The notes: a model not told the origin generated them from the sequence alone. Counted from the first letter of the stretch, positions 43,308-53,251 are shown. The stretch: DNA of 64,000 nucleotides from an uncultured Lachnospiraceae bacterium (GCA_910586205.1 CAJUGD010000013.1:29360-93359), one strand, 5' to 3'. Program-made: numbers and translations.

Positions 43308-44254
43308 TGCCCCTCCGCCTTGTCTATGATAAAATGATCCAGAAAATCCTTATAAGTCCGTTTTAATCCGTCCTTCAATTCCGTTTTATAAACCCAGCCA
43401 AGCTTTTCTGCCTTAGATACATCCAACAGCTTTCTTGGGGTTCCGTTAGGTCTGCTTGTATCCCAATCAATTTTTCCCTCAAATCCCACTGTTGCCGCGA
43501 TCAGTTCTGTCAGCTCCTTTATGGTAATCTCTTTTCCGGTTCCGCCGTTTACCGTCTCATTCCCACTATATGTGTTCATAAGAAACACACAAAGCTCTGC
43601 CAAATCGTCCACGTAAAGAAACTCCCGCAGGGGACTGCCGTCCCCCCAGCAAATTACATGTTGGGCTCCCGTCACCTTAGCCTCATGAAAACGCCTAATC
43701 AACCCTGGGATCACATGACTGCGTGTCGGATGATAGTTATCATTCGGCCCATAAAGGTTCGTCGGCATAACGGAAATGAAATTTGTTTTGTACTGTCTGT
43801 TCCAATACTCACAATATTTTAAACCGCTGATCTTGGCAAGTGCATAAGCCTCATTGGTTTTCTCCAGCTCCGAAGTCAGCAGACAGCTCTCAGTCATTGG
43901 CTGGGGCGCACACCGAGGATAAATACAAGAGGATCCTAAAAACTCCAGCTTTTTTACCCCGTATACTCCCGCAGCATGAATCACATTCATTTCCATCATC
44001 ATGTTTTCATACATAAAATCTGCAGGCGCCTCTGCATTTGCCGCAATACCACCTACCTTTCCAGCCGGATGAAACACATATTCCGGCCTTTCCTCACGAA
44101 AAAACTCCTCCACCAAAGCCTGTCTCGTCAAATCCAATTCCCGGTGGGTTCTGGTTATAATATTATGATATCCCTGCTTCTTAAGCTCCCGGACAATAGC
44201 AGAGCCAACCATCCCCCTATGTCCTGCCACGTAGATTTTTGAATCCCTTTCCAT
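43304..44254 (-). CDS. fcl: GDP-L-fucose synthase
   Basis: This 316-residue extended SDR enzyme epimerises and reduces GDP-4-keto-6-deoxymannose. It has the NADP motif VAGHRGMVGSAIVREL, the GGIAANAEAPADFMYENM segment, LEFLGSSCIYPR and the catalytic YALAKISGLKYCEYW. NLYGPNDNYHPTRSHVIPGL is characteristic of Fcl. It overlaps the manC start by 4 nt and follows gmd by 59 bp, so the GDP-fucose pathway is encoded in reaction order gmd, fcl with manC alongside. Confidence 0.96.
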   Translation of the reverse strand: MERDSKIYVAGHRGMVGSAIVRELKKQGYHNIITRTHRELDLTRQALVEEFFREERPEYVFHPAGKVGGIAANAEAPADFMYENMMMEMNVIHAAGVYGVKKLEFLGSSCIYPRCAPQPMTESCLLTSELEKTNEAYALAKISGLKYCEYWNRQYKTNFISVMPTNLYGPNDNYHPTRSHVIPGLIRRFHEAKVTGAQHVICWGDGSPLREFLYVDDLAELCVFLMNTYSGNETVNGGTGKEITIKELTELIAATVGFEGKIDWDTSRPNGTPRKLLDVSKAEKLGWVYKTELKDGLKRTYKDFLDHFIIDKAEGQ

Positions 44255-44313
44255 GACTAACCCCTTTCCGCAGCCACCCTTTTACTAGTCATCGTTTTTA
44301 GCCGCCTTTTTGA

Positions 44314-45366
44314 TCATCTTTTTTCGGCTACCTTTTCCATATCATGCTTTACCATAAGCCTGACCAGCTCCTCAAAGGTTGTCTTCTGGGGATCCCATCC
44401 AAGCTCCGTCCTGGCCTTTGTGGGATCACCCAGAAGGTTAATCACATCCGTAGGCCGGTAAAAATCCTCTGAAACCTCAACCACAATCCTGCCTGTGGCC
44501 TTATCATACCCTTTTTCCTCAAGTCCCTGCCCCTGAAACTCCAGCTCTATCCCTGCATAGTGAAATGCAAGCATACAAAACTCACGGACACTGTGCTGAA
44601 CCCCTGTTGCAATAACAAAATCATCCGGCCTATGGTTCTGAAGGATCCGCCACATACATTCCACATAATCCTTTGCATAACCCCAATCCCGAAGAGAAGA
44701 AAGATTCCCGAGAAACAGCTTGTCCTGCCTGCCCTGCGCAATGCGGGCCGCCCCAAGAGAAATCTTTCGGGTGACAAAAGTCTCTCCACGCCGCTCCGAC
44801 TCATGATTAAACAAAATACCAGAACAGCAGAACATACCATATGCCTCCCGATACTCCTTTGTGATCCAAAAACCGTATTGTTTTGCCACAGCATAAGGAC
44901 TATAGGGATGAAACGGCGTAGTCTCAGACTGAGGCACCTCCTCTACTTTTCCATAAAGCTCAGAGGTAGATGCCTGGTAAATACGGCAGGTCTTTGCCTG
45001 ACCCGTAACACGAACTGCCTCCAGCACCCTCAAAACCCCTGCTGCATTAATGTCCGCCGTAAACTCCGGAACATCAAAGCTTACCTGCACATGGCTCTGA
45101 GCCGCCAGATTATAGATCTCATCCGGCCGGACAGTGCCAATGATATGAACCATGCTCATAGAATCCCCAAGGTCTCCATAATGAAGATAAAATCTCTCCT
45201 GTCCCTCCAGATGTGCGATCCGTTCCCGGTAATCCACCGATGACCGTCTGATTACACCGTGTACTTCGTATCCTTTTTCCAATAATAATTCCGCCAAAAA
45301 CGAACCATCCTGGCCTGTAATCCCTGTAATTAATGCCCTTTTGATAAAATCATCCTCCTCTTGCAT
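44314..45366 (-). CDS. gmd: GDP-mannose 4,6-dehydratase
   Basis: This enzyme converts GDP-mannose to GDP-4-keto-6-deoxymannose. It has 350 residues from the ATG at 45366 (AGGAG 11 nt upstream); the frame stays open to 45435, but those residues do not resemble the family. Signatures are ALITGITGQDGSFLAELLL, GVIRRSSVDYRERI, LAAQSHVQVSFDVPEF, YQASTSELYGKVEEVPQSE and the catalytic YAVAKQYGFW. The following CSGILFNHESERRGETFVTR is typical of Gmd. It starts the GDP-fucose block. Confidence 0.95.
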   Translation of the reverse strand: MQEEDDFIKRALITGITGQDGSFLAELLLEKGYEVHGVIRRSSVDYRERIAHLEGQERFYLHYGDLGDSMSMVHIIGTVRPDEIYNLAAQSHVQVSFDVPEFTADINAAGVLRVLEAVRVTGQAKTCRIYQASTSELYGKVEEVPQSETTPFHPYSPYAVAKQYGFWITKEYREAYGMFCCSGILFNHESERRGETFVTRKISLGAARIAQGRQDKLFLGNLSSLRDWGYAKDYVECMWRILQNHRPDDFVIATGVQHSVREFCMLAFHYAGIELEFQGQGLEEKGYDKATGRIVVEVSEDFYRPTDVINLLGDPTKARTELGWDPQKTTFEELVRLMVKHDMEKVAEKR

Positions 45367-45441
45367 CCATTCACATGCTCCTGTGCCTTTCACTGCCTTA
45401 CATTCCATTTCTGCATAACCTGTCTCTCCTGCCAAGAAACA

Positions 45442-46104
45442 TCAAAACTGCAAATCCCGTATATTCTGCAAAGTTTCCCCGTAAGGTCTTTCTTTCCCAA
45501 ACAGCAAGGTGGTTCCCAGCACAAACCCCCGCACCCCTTTCGGTGCATACTCCAAAATCTTGTCCGCACTGCAGGCCCCATCCCAGTATATCTCAAAGTC
45601 CATGTCCTCTTTCAGTGCAAGCAGCTTTGTGATCTTCTTGCCCACATAGGGCAGATACATCTGTCCCGCATTGCCTGGATTCACAGACATGACCAGAACC
45701 TTTTTTACAATGCGCAGCATCTCCATCACTGTCTCCACCGATGTCCCCGGATTGATGGCAATGCCCGGAATCATATCTGCATTGATGATCTTTTGCAGGG
45801 TGGTGGAAGGATGGTACTCTGCCTCCGGGTGAATGTATACGGTATCCCCCTTACGCAGATTATTTAGAAATAAATTGATACAGTTATTGGGATGTTCAAT
45901 CATCAAATGAACATCCAGCGGTTTGCCCGTTGCTCCTGCTATGTATTTCATGTCATTTAAGGACATGGCAAAATTGGGCACATAGCGCCCATCCATAATA
46001 TCGATGTGGAAGGAATCGATTCCTCCCTCATTCAAATCCATGACTTCCTTCTCCAGATTGCCGTAGTTGGCACACATCATGGAGGCTGTTAATTCAAAAT
46101 CCAC
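45442..46104 (-). CDS. Pentulose/hexulose-phosphate 3-epimerase homologue
   Basis: The protein has 220 residues with a GTG start behind GAGGTGA. TIM-barrel motifs of the ribulose-phosphate 3-epimerase family are present: ASMMCANYGNLEKEV, FHIDIMDGRYVPNFAM, VHLMIEHP, MSVNPGNAGQMYLPY and DGACSADKI. The usual catalytic Asp in IDGG is replaced by YWDGACS, still with Asp. Its place in a glycan operon suggests it makes a rare ketose-phosphate precursor, perhaps one used by the IspD-like cytidylyltransferase, rather than serving the pentose phosphate pathway. The substrate is not known. Confidence 0.85.
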   Translation of the reverse strand: MDFELTASMMCANYGNLEKEVMDLNEGGIDSFHIDIMDGRYVPNFAMSLNDMKYIAGATGKPLDVHLMIEHPNNCINLFLNNLRKGDTVYIHPEAEYHPSTTLQKIINADMIPGIAINPGTSVETVMEMLRIVKKVLVMSVNPGNAGQMYLPYVGKKITKLLALKEDMDFEIYWDGACSADKILEYAPKGVRGFVLGTTLLFGKERPYGETLQNIRDLQF

Positions 46105-46131
46105 TATTTGTCACCTCGTCAATATACTTTA

Positions 46132-48225
46132 TCATTCAATCACATCGTTTATATCAGTCATCCGGTTAAAAAACGGATCCTCCACCACCAGACTTAAAAA
46201 ATCCATATCCAAAATTTTCACTTTATGGATCAGCTTTAAAAGAATTTCATCCAGTTCTTTATCATTCCTCAGCTCGGACGGGGGGCACAGCTTCATATAA
46301 GTTTTAAAATAATCCAATATCCCTCTCTGCGCTCTCTCAACACACATCCGGTCCTTATCGGTCCTGGTTTCTTCTTCATAAACCGGCTGTCCTTTCTCAT
46401 CAAAGCCGCTGACCGAAGGATCTGGTGAGGTAAGCAACGTCTCAAGGATATAATAGTCATCAAAAACAGCACATGTTTTTGTCTCATCTCCTCCATAAAA
46501 GGAGTCCGCATCCACCCCTCTGCTTCTCATCAAATCCCTTTCCAACTGCAAAAAATAAAGTCCCTTCAAAGGATTTTTCACAAGTCTTTGTACATACATC
46601 TGGGTGGTTCCTTTTGCCACAAAATCAAAAAAGGCAATTTCCCCCTCCTGTTTCCCTAACTGGTCGATATAACGCTTGTAATGATTCCTGGCATGAAAAG
46701 CATTTTCCAAAATAGACTTTTTATACTTTCGTAATCCAACTTCCTCCCCGGATGCCTTCTCGTCCCGGATAGTTTTCACATCAATTCCAAAGCGTTTTTT
46801 CAGGCTTTCCTCCAGGGTTCCGCTAAACTTCATTTCATCCACATACTGAATATCCTTGTCACTCTCCATGCCTGACCGGATAGCAGCCACCCTGGATGTG
46901 AGAAAATAGACAGACCGGTCCTCCTCCCTGCGCAAAGCCATAAAATGCGCATACATTTTCTGAATCAAATATCCGTCTCTTGCGCCAAACCATATGGTTT
47001 TTATTTGCTGCCTTTTTACCTGCCCATAAAACCAAAGCACAAAATCACTGATCAGTGGCCCGCACAAAAGATATCCCACATCATATGCATCCCTTATCCC
47101 AATCGATTTGTCCTCATTTTCAAACTGGAAAGGGCTGTTAAAAAGCCTTGCAGAAAATATGCCTGTTTTCAAACGTTCGGACAGCGTATCCATATGCCCT
47201 GCCAGCCCTAAATACCCTACCGATTCCATCAGCTCCAGCCCGCTGGGAAGCCTGCAGGTTTCAAAGCCTTTATCATGAGCACTTTCCACGTCTGCCGCAA
47301 CATCATCGCCCACATGGAGACAGGTTTTCCCTCTCTCCCGCTCCCTTAAAATATCAAACAGATTCTGTCTCTTACCGGTCTTGTACTCACTGGAAGCCAA
47401 AATATCTGCGTACTCTGTGATTCCACATTTTCTAAGTATTTCTGTCAACTTATTTTTGCTGTAATAGGTATCTGAAACAATGTAGACTTTTTTTCCTTCT
47501 GAAACCGTTTCCCGGAAAAGGCGGCACACATCTTCTCTTGGAACCATAAAACGAAAATCAATTTTCCACTCCAGCTCCGCTAAGCTTTCTGCTGAAACAT
47601 TGCCAACGCCCAAACATCCCGGTTTAGACAGCATATCCTCATAAATCTCCTTCAAGGCAGGAGCCATCTGCTTTGACAAATCCTTCTCACTTTCCAATCT
47701 CTTTTGAGAAAATCCTTCTATACTGATCCCCTGCTCCTGCAAGCTTCGATCCACATACGCTGCAATATCCTCCGCATACAAAGTCTGCCGCATAACAAGC
47801 GTATCAAACAAATCAAAACTGACAATCTCTGCCCTTTGTATTTTTTGTCTCAGCTTTGCTTTTGTCACTTTGCCGGTCTCCGGAAAATAGTATGTAACCG
47901 CTTTAACCTCCAGCAAATCCCTTCCGCGAATATCCATCAGGCCAATCCCGTTCTGTTGGCACCACGGCCCGATCTTCTTTGCGATTGCCCTGCAAGAGCC
48001 TGGCCGGGCAACCACAATAATCAGTTTTACCCCTGCCTCCATTATCTTGGGCAACGAAATAATGGGCTTTCCATACAGCCATCCATCTTCCTTAAAGCTA
48101 TCTAAAAGACCAACAATCTGGTAATCCGGCTCCAATTCTCTTAGGGCCTTTTCTGTCTCTGTCCCCAGTCCATAAAGCGCTGTCCTTACACCTTTATAGC
48201 CTGCAAACAACTCGCTTCCATCCAT
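46132..48225 (-). CDS. HAD-superfamily protein with N-terminal Rossmann-like domain
   Basis: The protein has 697 residues. Residues 10-110 form a Rossmann-like module (TALYGLGTETEKAL, IVGLLDSFKEDG, KLIIVVARPGSC) of the kind repeated through this locus. A HAD phosphatase-like domain follows (about 130-330), with the nucleophile motif SFDLFDTLVMR, DTYYSKNKL and HVGDDVAADVESAHDKG. The last 350 residues are a helical and mixed region with IWFGARDGYLIQKMY and EIAFFDFVAKGTTQMYVQRL, known from large HAD proteins of capsule clusters but without an assigned reaction. It may be a glycosyl- or phosphate-transferring enzyme or a sugar phosphatase. Confidence 0.75.
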   Translation of the reverse strand: MDGSELFAGYKGVRTALYGLGTETEKALRELEPDYQIVGLLDSFKEDGWLYGKPIISLPKIMEAGVKLIIVVARPGSCRAIAKKIGPWCQQNGIGLMDIRGRDLLEVKAVTYYFPETGKVTKAKLRQKIQRAEIVSFDLFDTLVMRQTLYAEDIAAYVDRSLQEQGISIEGFSQKRLESEKDLSKQMAPALKEIYEDMLSKPGCLGVGNVSAESLAELEWKIDFRFMVPREDVCRLFRETVSEGKKVYIVSDTYYSKNKLTEILRKCGITEYADILASSEYKTGKRQNLFDILRERERGKTCLHVGDDVAADVESAHDKGFETCRLPSGLELMESVGYLGLAGHMDTLSERLKTGIFSARLFNSPFQFENEDKSIGIRDAYDVGYLLCGPLISDFVLWFYGQVKRQQIKTIWFGARDGYLIQKMYAHFMALRREEDRSVYFLTSRVAAIRSGMESDKDIQYVDEMKFSGTLEESLKKRFGIDVKTIRDEKASGEEVGLRKYKKSILENAFHARNHYKRYIDQLGKQEGEIAFFDFVAKGTTQMYVQRLVKNPLKGLYFLQLERDLMRSRGVDADSFYGGDETKTCAVFDDYYILETLLTSPDPSVSGFDEKGQPVYEEETRTDKDRMCVERAQRGILDYFKTYMKLCPPSELRNDKELDEILLKLIHKVKILDMDFLSLVVEDPFFNRMTDINDVIE

Positions 48226-48304
48226 CTATATTATCCTCACATTCGTAGTAAACCTGCATGTACTAGTGTACTGTCCGGATTATATTCAGGCACAGACCAA
48301 ACGG

Positions 48305-49714
48305 TCACAATGTTTTCTGTATGATTTCTAAAAGCTTGTCCTCAAACACAGCCATCGAAAAATAGGTTTCATAAAGCTTTCTTGCAAGTTTCCCTATATG
48401 CTTTAGCCGGTCCCTGCTACATACACACCACGTAATCTTTTCTGCCAGCTTCTGTGCATTTCCGCTCTGAAACAGGAAGCTGTCTCTGCCATCACGGATA
48501 TAAGAAGCTGTGCCCACTGCATCTGACACAATACAGGGAACGAAATGCATCATCGCCTCCGCCACAACCGTTGGCATCGAATCCTGCCTTGAAGGACAAA
48601 TCAATACATCCGAAGCCTCTAACAGCCGGTGAATTTCCCCACGGCTCACACTGCCTGTGAAAATGATTTCCGGAAATTCTTCACTTTCCTTGTGAATCCT
48701 TTCTCCAAACAGTGTTTTATCATGTCCGATTATGTAAAATTCACATTGGGTCCGAATGGCATCCGAAAGCCCTTTTACTGCATCCACCAGAACGTCCTGT
48801 CCTTTGATATCCTCTAAAAATCCAATGGTAATAAAGCGGATTTTTTGGTGCTTATCATATCTTATCCCGCCATGCTTTACACCACTATTTTCCACATCCT
48901 CCACGCCATACAGCAATTCTCCGCACTTCATATCCGGCAAAAATTCTTCTATCGCTTTTGCAGGGACAGGCCCCACGGATACAGACTTCAAATGATCAAG
49001 GCTTATCCGGCTGATCACCTTTTTGTTGACCCCATCATAAAAAAACCGGGCATCATGAAGCCACCACAGAACCGGAATCTTTGTATCCCTTTCTGAAAGA
49101 AACACATGGAAATTCAAAGTATTACATATGATCAATGAAAAGGTGTTCACCCACTCCGTTTCCTTCATTACTGCCACCTGCAGGTTTTCATCCACCACCA
49201 CAGGAATACCGTTTTCTGTAATCCGCTCCCTTAATGGCCCGTCAAGCATCGAAGCAAATACCACCCTGTACCCTTTCCCTTTCAAAATCAAGGCAGCATG
49301 AAACAAAGCGATAGGCGGACCACCCAAGGTCAGCTCGTTTGACATAAGCAATATTTTAGGATTTTTTGGACTTTTATCTTCAATGGCTTCCTTTGCATTT
49401 AAAAAATAATGCACCGGCCATCCTTCCCTCCCCTTCAAAAGCAGCTCATGTAAATCATAAAAATGATAAATCCTGTCCTCCTCCACTCCCAGAGACAAGA
49501 GCTGTTTTTTCATTGATTCCACATAAAAGCTCAAAATCACAATGCTATCATAGGGCAGATCAATCCCCTCTTTTGGCGGCAAAACGCTTAATCCATCTAT
49601 CTCTGTGTACTGTTTTTGCACCGAATTATCCAGCAGCGCCAAAACTTCATGTTGTGCAAACCATTTCTTAAACCGGTTGTAATAATCCCCTGTACCAAAG
49701 AGAAGAAATCTCAT
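48305..49714 (-). CDS. GT4-type glycosyltransferase with N-terminal Rossmann-like domain
   Basis: The protein has 469 residues. Residues 1-95 form the shared small Rossmann-like domain (RFLLFGTGDYYNRF, LALLDNSVQ, YDSIVILSFYVESMKKQLLS). A GT-B fold glycosyltransferase follows, with LLMSNELTLGGPPIALFHAA as the acceptor-side glycine-rich loop and the donor-site signature ICPSRQDSMPTVVAEAMMHF plus PCIVSDAVG typical of GT4. The first ATG overlaps the stop of the upstream gene (ATGA). It should add one sugar to the growing glycan from a nucleotide donor. Donor and linkage are not readable. Confidence 0.85.
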   Translation of the reverse strand: MRFLLFGTGDYYNRFKKWFAQHEVLALLDNSVQKQYTEIDGLSVLPPKEGIDLPYDSIVILSFYVESMKKQLLSLGVEEDRIYHFYDLHELLLKGREGWPVHYFLNAKEAIEDKSPKNPKILLMSNELTLGGPPIALFHAALILKGKGYRVVFASMLDGPLRERITENGIPVVVDENLQVAVMKETEWVNTFSLIICNTLNFHVFLSERDTKIPVLWWLHDARFFYDGVNKKVISRISLDHLKSVSVGPVPAKAIEEFLPDMKCGELLYGVEDVENSGVKHGGIRYDKHQKIRFITIGFLEDIKGQDVLVDAVKGLSDAIRTQCEFYIIGHDKTLFGERIHKESEEFPEIIFTGSVSRGEIHRLLEASDVLICPSRQDSMPTVVAEAMMHFVPCIVSDAVGTASYIRDGRDSFLFQSGNAQKLAEKITWCVCSRDRLKHIGKLARKLYETYFSMAVFEDKLLEIIQKTL

Positions 49715-50865
49715 CCGATGCGCCTCCCAAAGCCGCCTGCTTTCTCATTATTTTTCATCGTAAAATATTTATTTGTCAGCTCATCCTTTGCCTCAAAGGA
49801 ATCCTTGATCAGCTTCTGCTCCTGGGCATCCAGCCATCCTCCATTGTGCCAGTGAATCCCGATTTTCGCGTCTTTGACCGTTCCCTTTCCTGTATGGCAG
49901 GTCACATAATCGTTTGACAAAATAAGCCTTTCATTGATCACCTGGGAATCATGACATCTTCCAAATCCATACTTTGTGAGGATCCCGCTAAGCCATTCTG
50001 GCTGGGGCGTCTTATCTATTTCCCCATTTTCTAAAATCAATTTACGGTTTTTGTATGTTCCTAACATCTCCCCGACCAGCGGATCTCCTGCCCTGACTCC
50101 AAACCCAGATCCCAACTCAAGAAAACCATCCTCCTGCCGGCAAAAAAAGCTGTCTGCACAACAAAACGGGGTAAGAGAAGCCACCAATTCCACATCCATG
50201 TCCAGATAAATCCCCCCGTGCTGATAGAGAACATCCAATCTGGCATAATCCGATACAAACGCCCACTTTTTATGTTCAAAAGCCTCTCTCATATATTGAT
50301 TTTTTGTCACATCATAATTCTTTTCATTCCACTCCACAATCTGAAAATCCGGACAATACTTATACCAGCTCTCCATACATTTCTTATACAAATCCGGCTT
50401 TTCCTCCCCACTGAACCAAAAGCTGTGGATAATTGGCTGAATCATGGGACTTTTATGGTTGTCAAAATATTCCTTCACACAAGAATTGTCTGCCTCATGA
50501 AAATTGTAGGTCATAAGCGGCAGAGAATAACATTCTGTGTCCCGGGGAAGCCCTAAGGCCAATAACTGCTCACATATGCTCTTTTGATAGGCCAAAGAAA
50601 CCGTGATCAGAATTACATAGTTTTCTTCCTCTTTTAATGCTTCCGCAGAATTTATCAGGAATTGCTTTCCATTGATCTTAAACTGCTGTCCCTGTTTGGA
50701 TAAGCTGTTATCTACAATAAACAGCGTGTGATCCAATACTTCTGAAGAAATATCAGGGAAGGTCTTTAAATAGTAATGCCACGTTGACGATGCCCCAAAG
50801 TGAACGATTTTTCTGTTTTTTCTGCTATTTATAAATTCTTTATATGAGACGTTGATAAATTTCAT
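49711..50865 (-). CDS. DXD-type glycosyltransferase (capsular/OCH1-like) with N-terminal Rossmann-like domain
   Basis: The protein has 384 residues from the ATG at 50865 (CAGGAG upstream; the ATG at 50883 lacks a site). Residues 15-115 make up the shared Rossmann-like module (KIVHFGASSTWHYYL, LFIVDNSLSKQG, NYVILITVSLAYQKSI). The catalytic part starts PIIHSFWFSGEEKPDLYKKC. It has WAFVSDYARLDVLYQHGGIY and the metal-binding LDMDVEL (DXD), the pattern of the Gly_transf_sug family to which OCH1 and many capsule transferases belong. It overlaps the next gene by 4 nt. Confidence 0.87.
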   Translation of the reverse strand: MKFINVSYKEFINSRKNRKIVHFGASSTWHYYLKTFPDISSEVLDHTLFIVDNSLSKQGQQFKINGKQFLINSAEALKEEENYVILITVSLAYQKSICEQLLALGLPRDTECYSLPLMTYNFHEADNSCVKEYFDNHKSPMIQPIIHSFWFSGEEKPDLYKKCMESWYKYCPDFQIVEWNEKNYDVTKNQYMREAFEHKKWAFVSDYARLDVLYQHGGIYLDMDVELVASLTPFCCADSFFCRQEDGFLELGSGFGVRAGDPLVGEMLGTYKNRKLILENGEIDKTPQPEWLSGILTKYGFGRCHDSQVINERLILSNDYVTCHTGKGTVKDAKIGIHWHNGGWLDAQEQKLIKDSFEAKDELTNKYFTMKNNEKAGGFGRRIG

Positions 50866-50939
50866 AAACACTCCTGTAAACATTTATTCTAAAATCTATT
50901 CCACATCTATTATCCTATCTCTTTGCCAAAATAATCCTG

Positions 50940-52124
50940 CTATTTTGACGGCTTGACTGATAAAAACAAAACGTTCTCCCTTCCGCACATTTTATCCATC
51001 ACCTGAAATGTAGATTCTCTCATTAATGCAATGATAATCGGCACATTCCTTTCTATATCTGACAATGGATATATTTTTTGGCCTTTATGCAAACCGTTTC
51101 TATAAAACTCATCTGAAACAATATACCCTCCAAATACACTGACATACCTCCCGAACCTTGCCATAAACAGTTCTGACATATATCCGGTTCCATAAACATA
51201 GATTTTCTTATGCTTATTACAAAACTCAATTACCTGCTCTCTTTTGGCCTCATTTCCTCCAAATGTATAAAGCTCCGGTAGAAATGAATTTTCTATTTTC
51301 TCCGGAATTTTTCTATGATATACCCTTTTCACGGTTTCTTGAATATATCTAAAAGGATACTCCGTGTTCTCATCTATCAGACGCAAAGCCTCTGCACAGT
51401 TTTCCCTTATATAAAAATCTTCTGAAAATACTTTTCTCTTTAGCATTGGAAAGCCCAGATATTTTATGGCATAATCAGGTGATTTAAATATATCAATATT
51501 ATGATTTTGTTGGGCTTTGGAAGTATAAAACCCAGATTTTACATGATTCATCAAAAGTACTTCACTTAAACCATGCTCATATCCATGTGCCTGTGCTAAT
51601 TCTACTGCTTTGCTATCCACTTCCCTGTGTAAAAAATCCAACAAAATCCTTATTGCGTTCTTCCGAAAAACCATAAAATAAGATTGAAAATGAGGCAAAA
51701 GTATATCATCAATATAATTAATGCTCCACATCTCCAAGGTTTTGTCTCTCATTTTATAAAATATCTCTTTAAAGGAAACCAATGGCCCAAAACAAGTATC
51801 ATTACACAAGATCAATTCCTGGTATTGTTTTATTTCCTCAGGCTTTAGATAATATTCTAATACATCTTTATAGGCCCCGAAATCAAAGCCAATATTTTCG
51901 CGAATGTATATTTCATCCGTTATTGTTCTCAATTTGTGTTCCCCTGAAACAGTAAGCTTTCCATTAACCACTACGATAATCCTGTCTGCAACTGTTTTCA
52001 GAGACGATAAATAAAAAATAATAAAATCATCTACAATGCCGTCTGAATCATAAACTGACATAATGGCAAGAGAATCCCTGTATCCTGCGCTTTTCCAGCT
52101 ATTAACTTCATATTCAACTTTCAT
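50940..52124 (-). CDS. RgpF-type (rhamnan synthesis F) glycosyltransferase with C-terminal Rossmann-like domain
   Basis: The protein has 394 residues. SLAIMSVYDSDGIVDDFIIF, IYIRENIGFDFGAYKDVLEY and LILCNDTCFGPLVSF are signatures of the rhamnan-synthesis protein F family of glycosyltransferases. WSINYIDDILLPHFQSYFMV also fits. The last 90 residues carry the shared Rossmann-like domain at the C-terminus (KKIYVYGTGYMSELFMARFG, VFGGYIVSDE, VPIIIALMRESTFQVM). AGGAAG precedes the ATG. It is probably a rhamnosyl- or 6-deoxyhexosyl-transferring enzyme of the polymer; donor specificity is inferred only from the family name. Confidence 0.85.
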   Translation of the reverse strand: MKVEYEVNSWKSAGYRDSLAIMSVYDSDGIVDDFIIFYLSSLKTVADRIIVVVNGKLTVSGEHKLRTITDEIYIRENIGFDFGAYKDVLEYYLKPEEIKQYQELILCNDTCFGPLVSFKEIFYKMRDKTLEMWSINYIDDILLPHFQSYFMVFRKNAIRILLDFLHREVDSKAVELAQAHGYEHGLSEVLLMNHVKSGFYTSKAQQNHNIDIFKSPDYAIKYLGFPMLKRKVFSEDFYIRENCAEALRLIDENTEYPFRYIQETVKRVYHRKIPEKIENSFLPELYTFGGNEAKREQVIEFCNKHKKIYVYGTGYMSELFMARFGRYVSVFGGYIVSDEFYRNGLHKGQKIYPLSDIERNVPIIIALMRESTFQVMDKMCGRENVLFLSVKPSK

Positions 52125-52148
52125 TTTTACTTCCTGCTGTCTTTACAA

Positions 52149-53231
52149 TCATTGTTTAACTCCACGAACAATGCCTCTACACAATCTGGTTGATACATAT
52201 GTCTGTCTTATTTTATCTGGAAACCACATATACCCTGGGGTTGTTGAACAACTCATTCCATATTTCTCTAAAGCATCTTTTATTAATGTTTCATCAAAAT
52301 CACCATGATAGGCGCAAATTGCACATTTCAATGCAGAGGATCGGCCAATCAACTTCTTTGCTCCTAGTAATGCATCCCACTCATTTCCTTCAATATCCAT
52401 TTTAATAAAATCAACCGGCTCATTAATTTGTGAATCCAAAGTGGCATTTCTCCCTGCATTTATTGAAGTTATATATTTTTTAATAATTACAATCTTATCT
52501 AAATAAGCTTTAAAAGTCTCCCGAACTGCTTCTATCCACTCCTCATCTGTTTCAATCAGGTACAATTTTGATACCTTTTCAATAATATCTAGTGAAAAAT
52601 TGCCCTCTGCCACTCCCACATCAGCAACAATAGCTCCCTCCTGAATAGCAAAATCACTGTTCAAATACCGATGGGGAGATTGCTCATCCTGTTCAATAAG
52701 CAAATTTTTATAGTATTCTTTTACCATGTCTTTATTTTTTAATCGTTTTGCAAAATATAGCTTCTTCTTATTATGATGGACATAATACATGCCGCATGCT
52801 TTGTCAAATAAAACTTCTATTTCTAAATCCTTATATTTCTCAACAAAATCATAATTAAATACTTGTAAGTTATTCTTTTGTAAATATTTCAAGACGTTAA
52901 TTATGTCTGAATTTATACTGTATTTATAACGCTCTAAAATTCTCTGCTTATAAAAATAATTTTTATCTTCGATTACATCAGAAAATTGAGGAAAGTTCTG
53001 TAAAATCTGATTTCGTATATCAACGTAGCAATCTGTTAAAACGATAATTTTATCAGGTTGTATTTGATATAAAATATCGGATGAAAAAACCCTCTTTCCA
53101 TAAAAACTCGTTCCAGCTTTGTTAATATCATTATCAATAAATCCTAATATATGATATTCATAAAAAATATCACTTTCATTCAGAATCTGATTTGCTATGA
53201 AACCAGTCCCCCAAAGAAATACGTTTTCCAT
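52149..53231 (-). CDS. FkbM-family methyltransferase with N-terminal Rossmann-like domain
   Basis: The protein has 360 residues. Residues 1-100 are the shared Rossmann-like module (NVFLWGTGFIANQIL, ILGFIDNDINKAG, PDKIIVLTDCYVDIRNQIL). Residues about 195-350 form an FkbM-type SAM methyltransferase: AIQEGAIVADVGVAEGNFSL (SAM motif I), LYLIETDEEWIEAVRETF, VDFIKMDIEGNEWDALLGAK (the conserved KMDIEG) and CAICAYHGDFDETLI. FkbM enzymes O-methylate sugars or polyketides, so this one probably decorates the glycan. Its gene lies between two glycosyltransferase genes with gaps of about 20 bp. Confidence 0.88.
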   Translation of the reverse strand: MENVFLWGTGFIANQILNESDIFYEYHILGFIDNDINKAGTSFYGKRVFSSDILYQIQPDKIIVLTDCYVDIRNQILQNFPQFSDVIEDKNYFYKQRILERYKYSINSDIINVLKYLQKNNLQVFNYDFVEKYKDLEIEVLFDKACGMYYVHHNKKKLYFAKRLKNKDMVKEYYKNLLIEQDEQSPHRYLNSDFAIQEGAIVADVGVAEGNFSLDIIEKVSKLYLIETDEEWIEAVRETFKAYLDKIVIIKKYITSINAGRNATLDSQINEPVDFIKMDIEGNEWDALLGAKKLIGRSSALKCAICAYHGDFDETLIKDALEKYGMSCSTTPGYMWFPDKIRQTYVSTRLCRGIVRGVKQ

Positions 53232-53251
53232 AAAACATACCTCATCCCATT

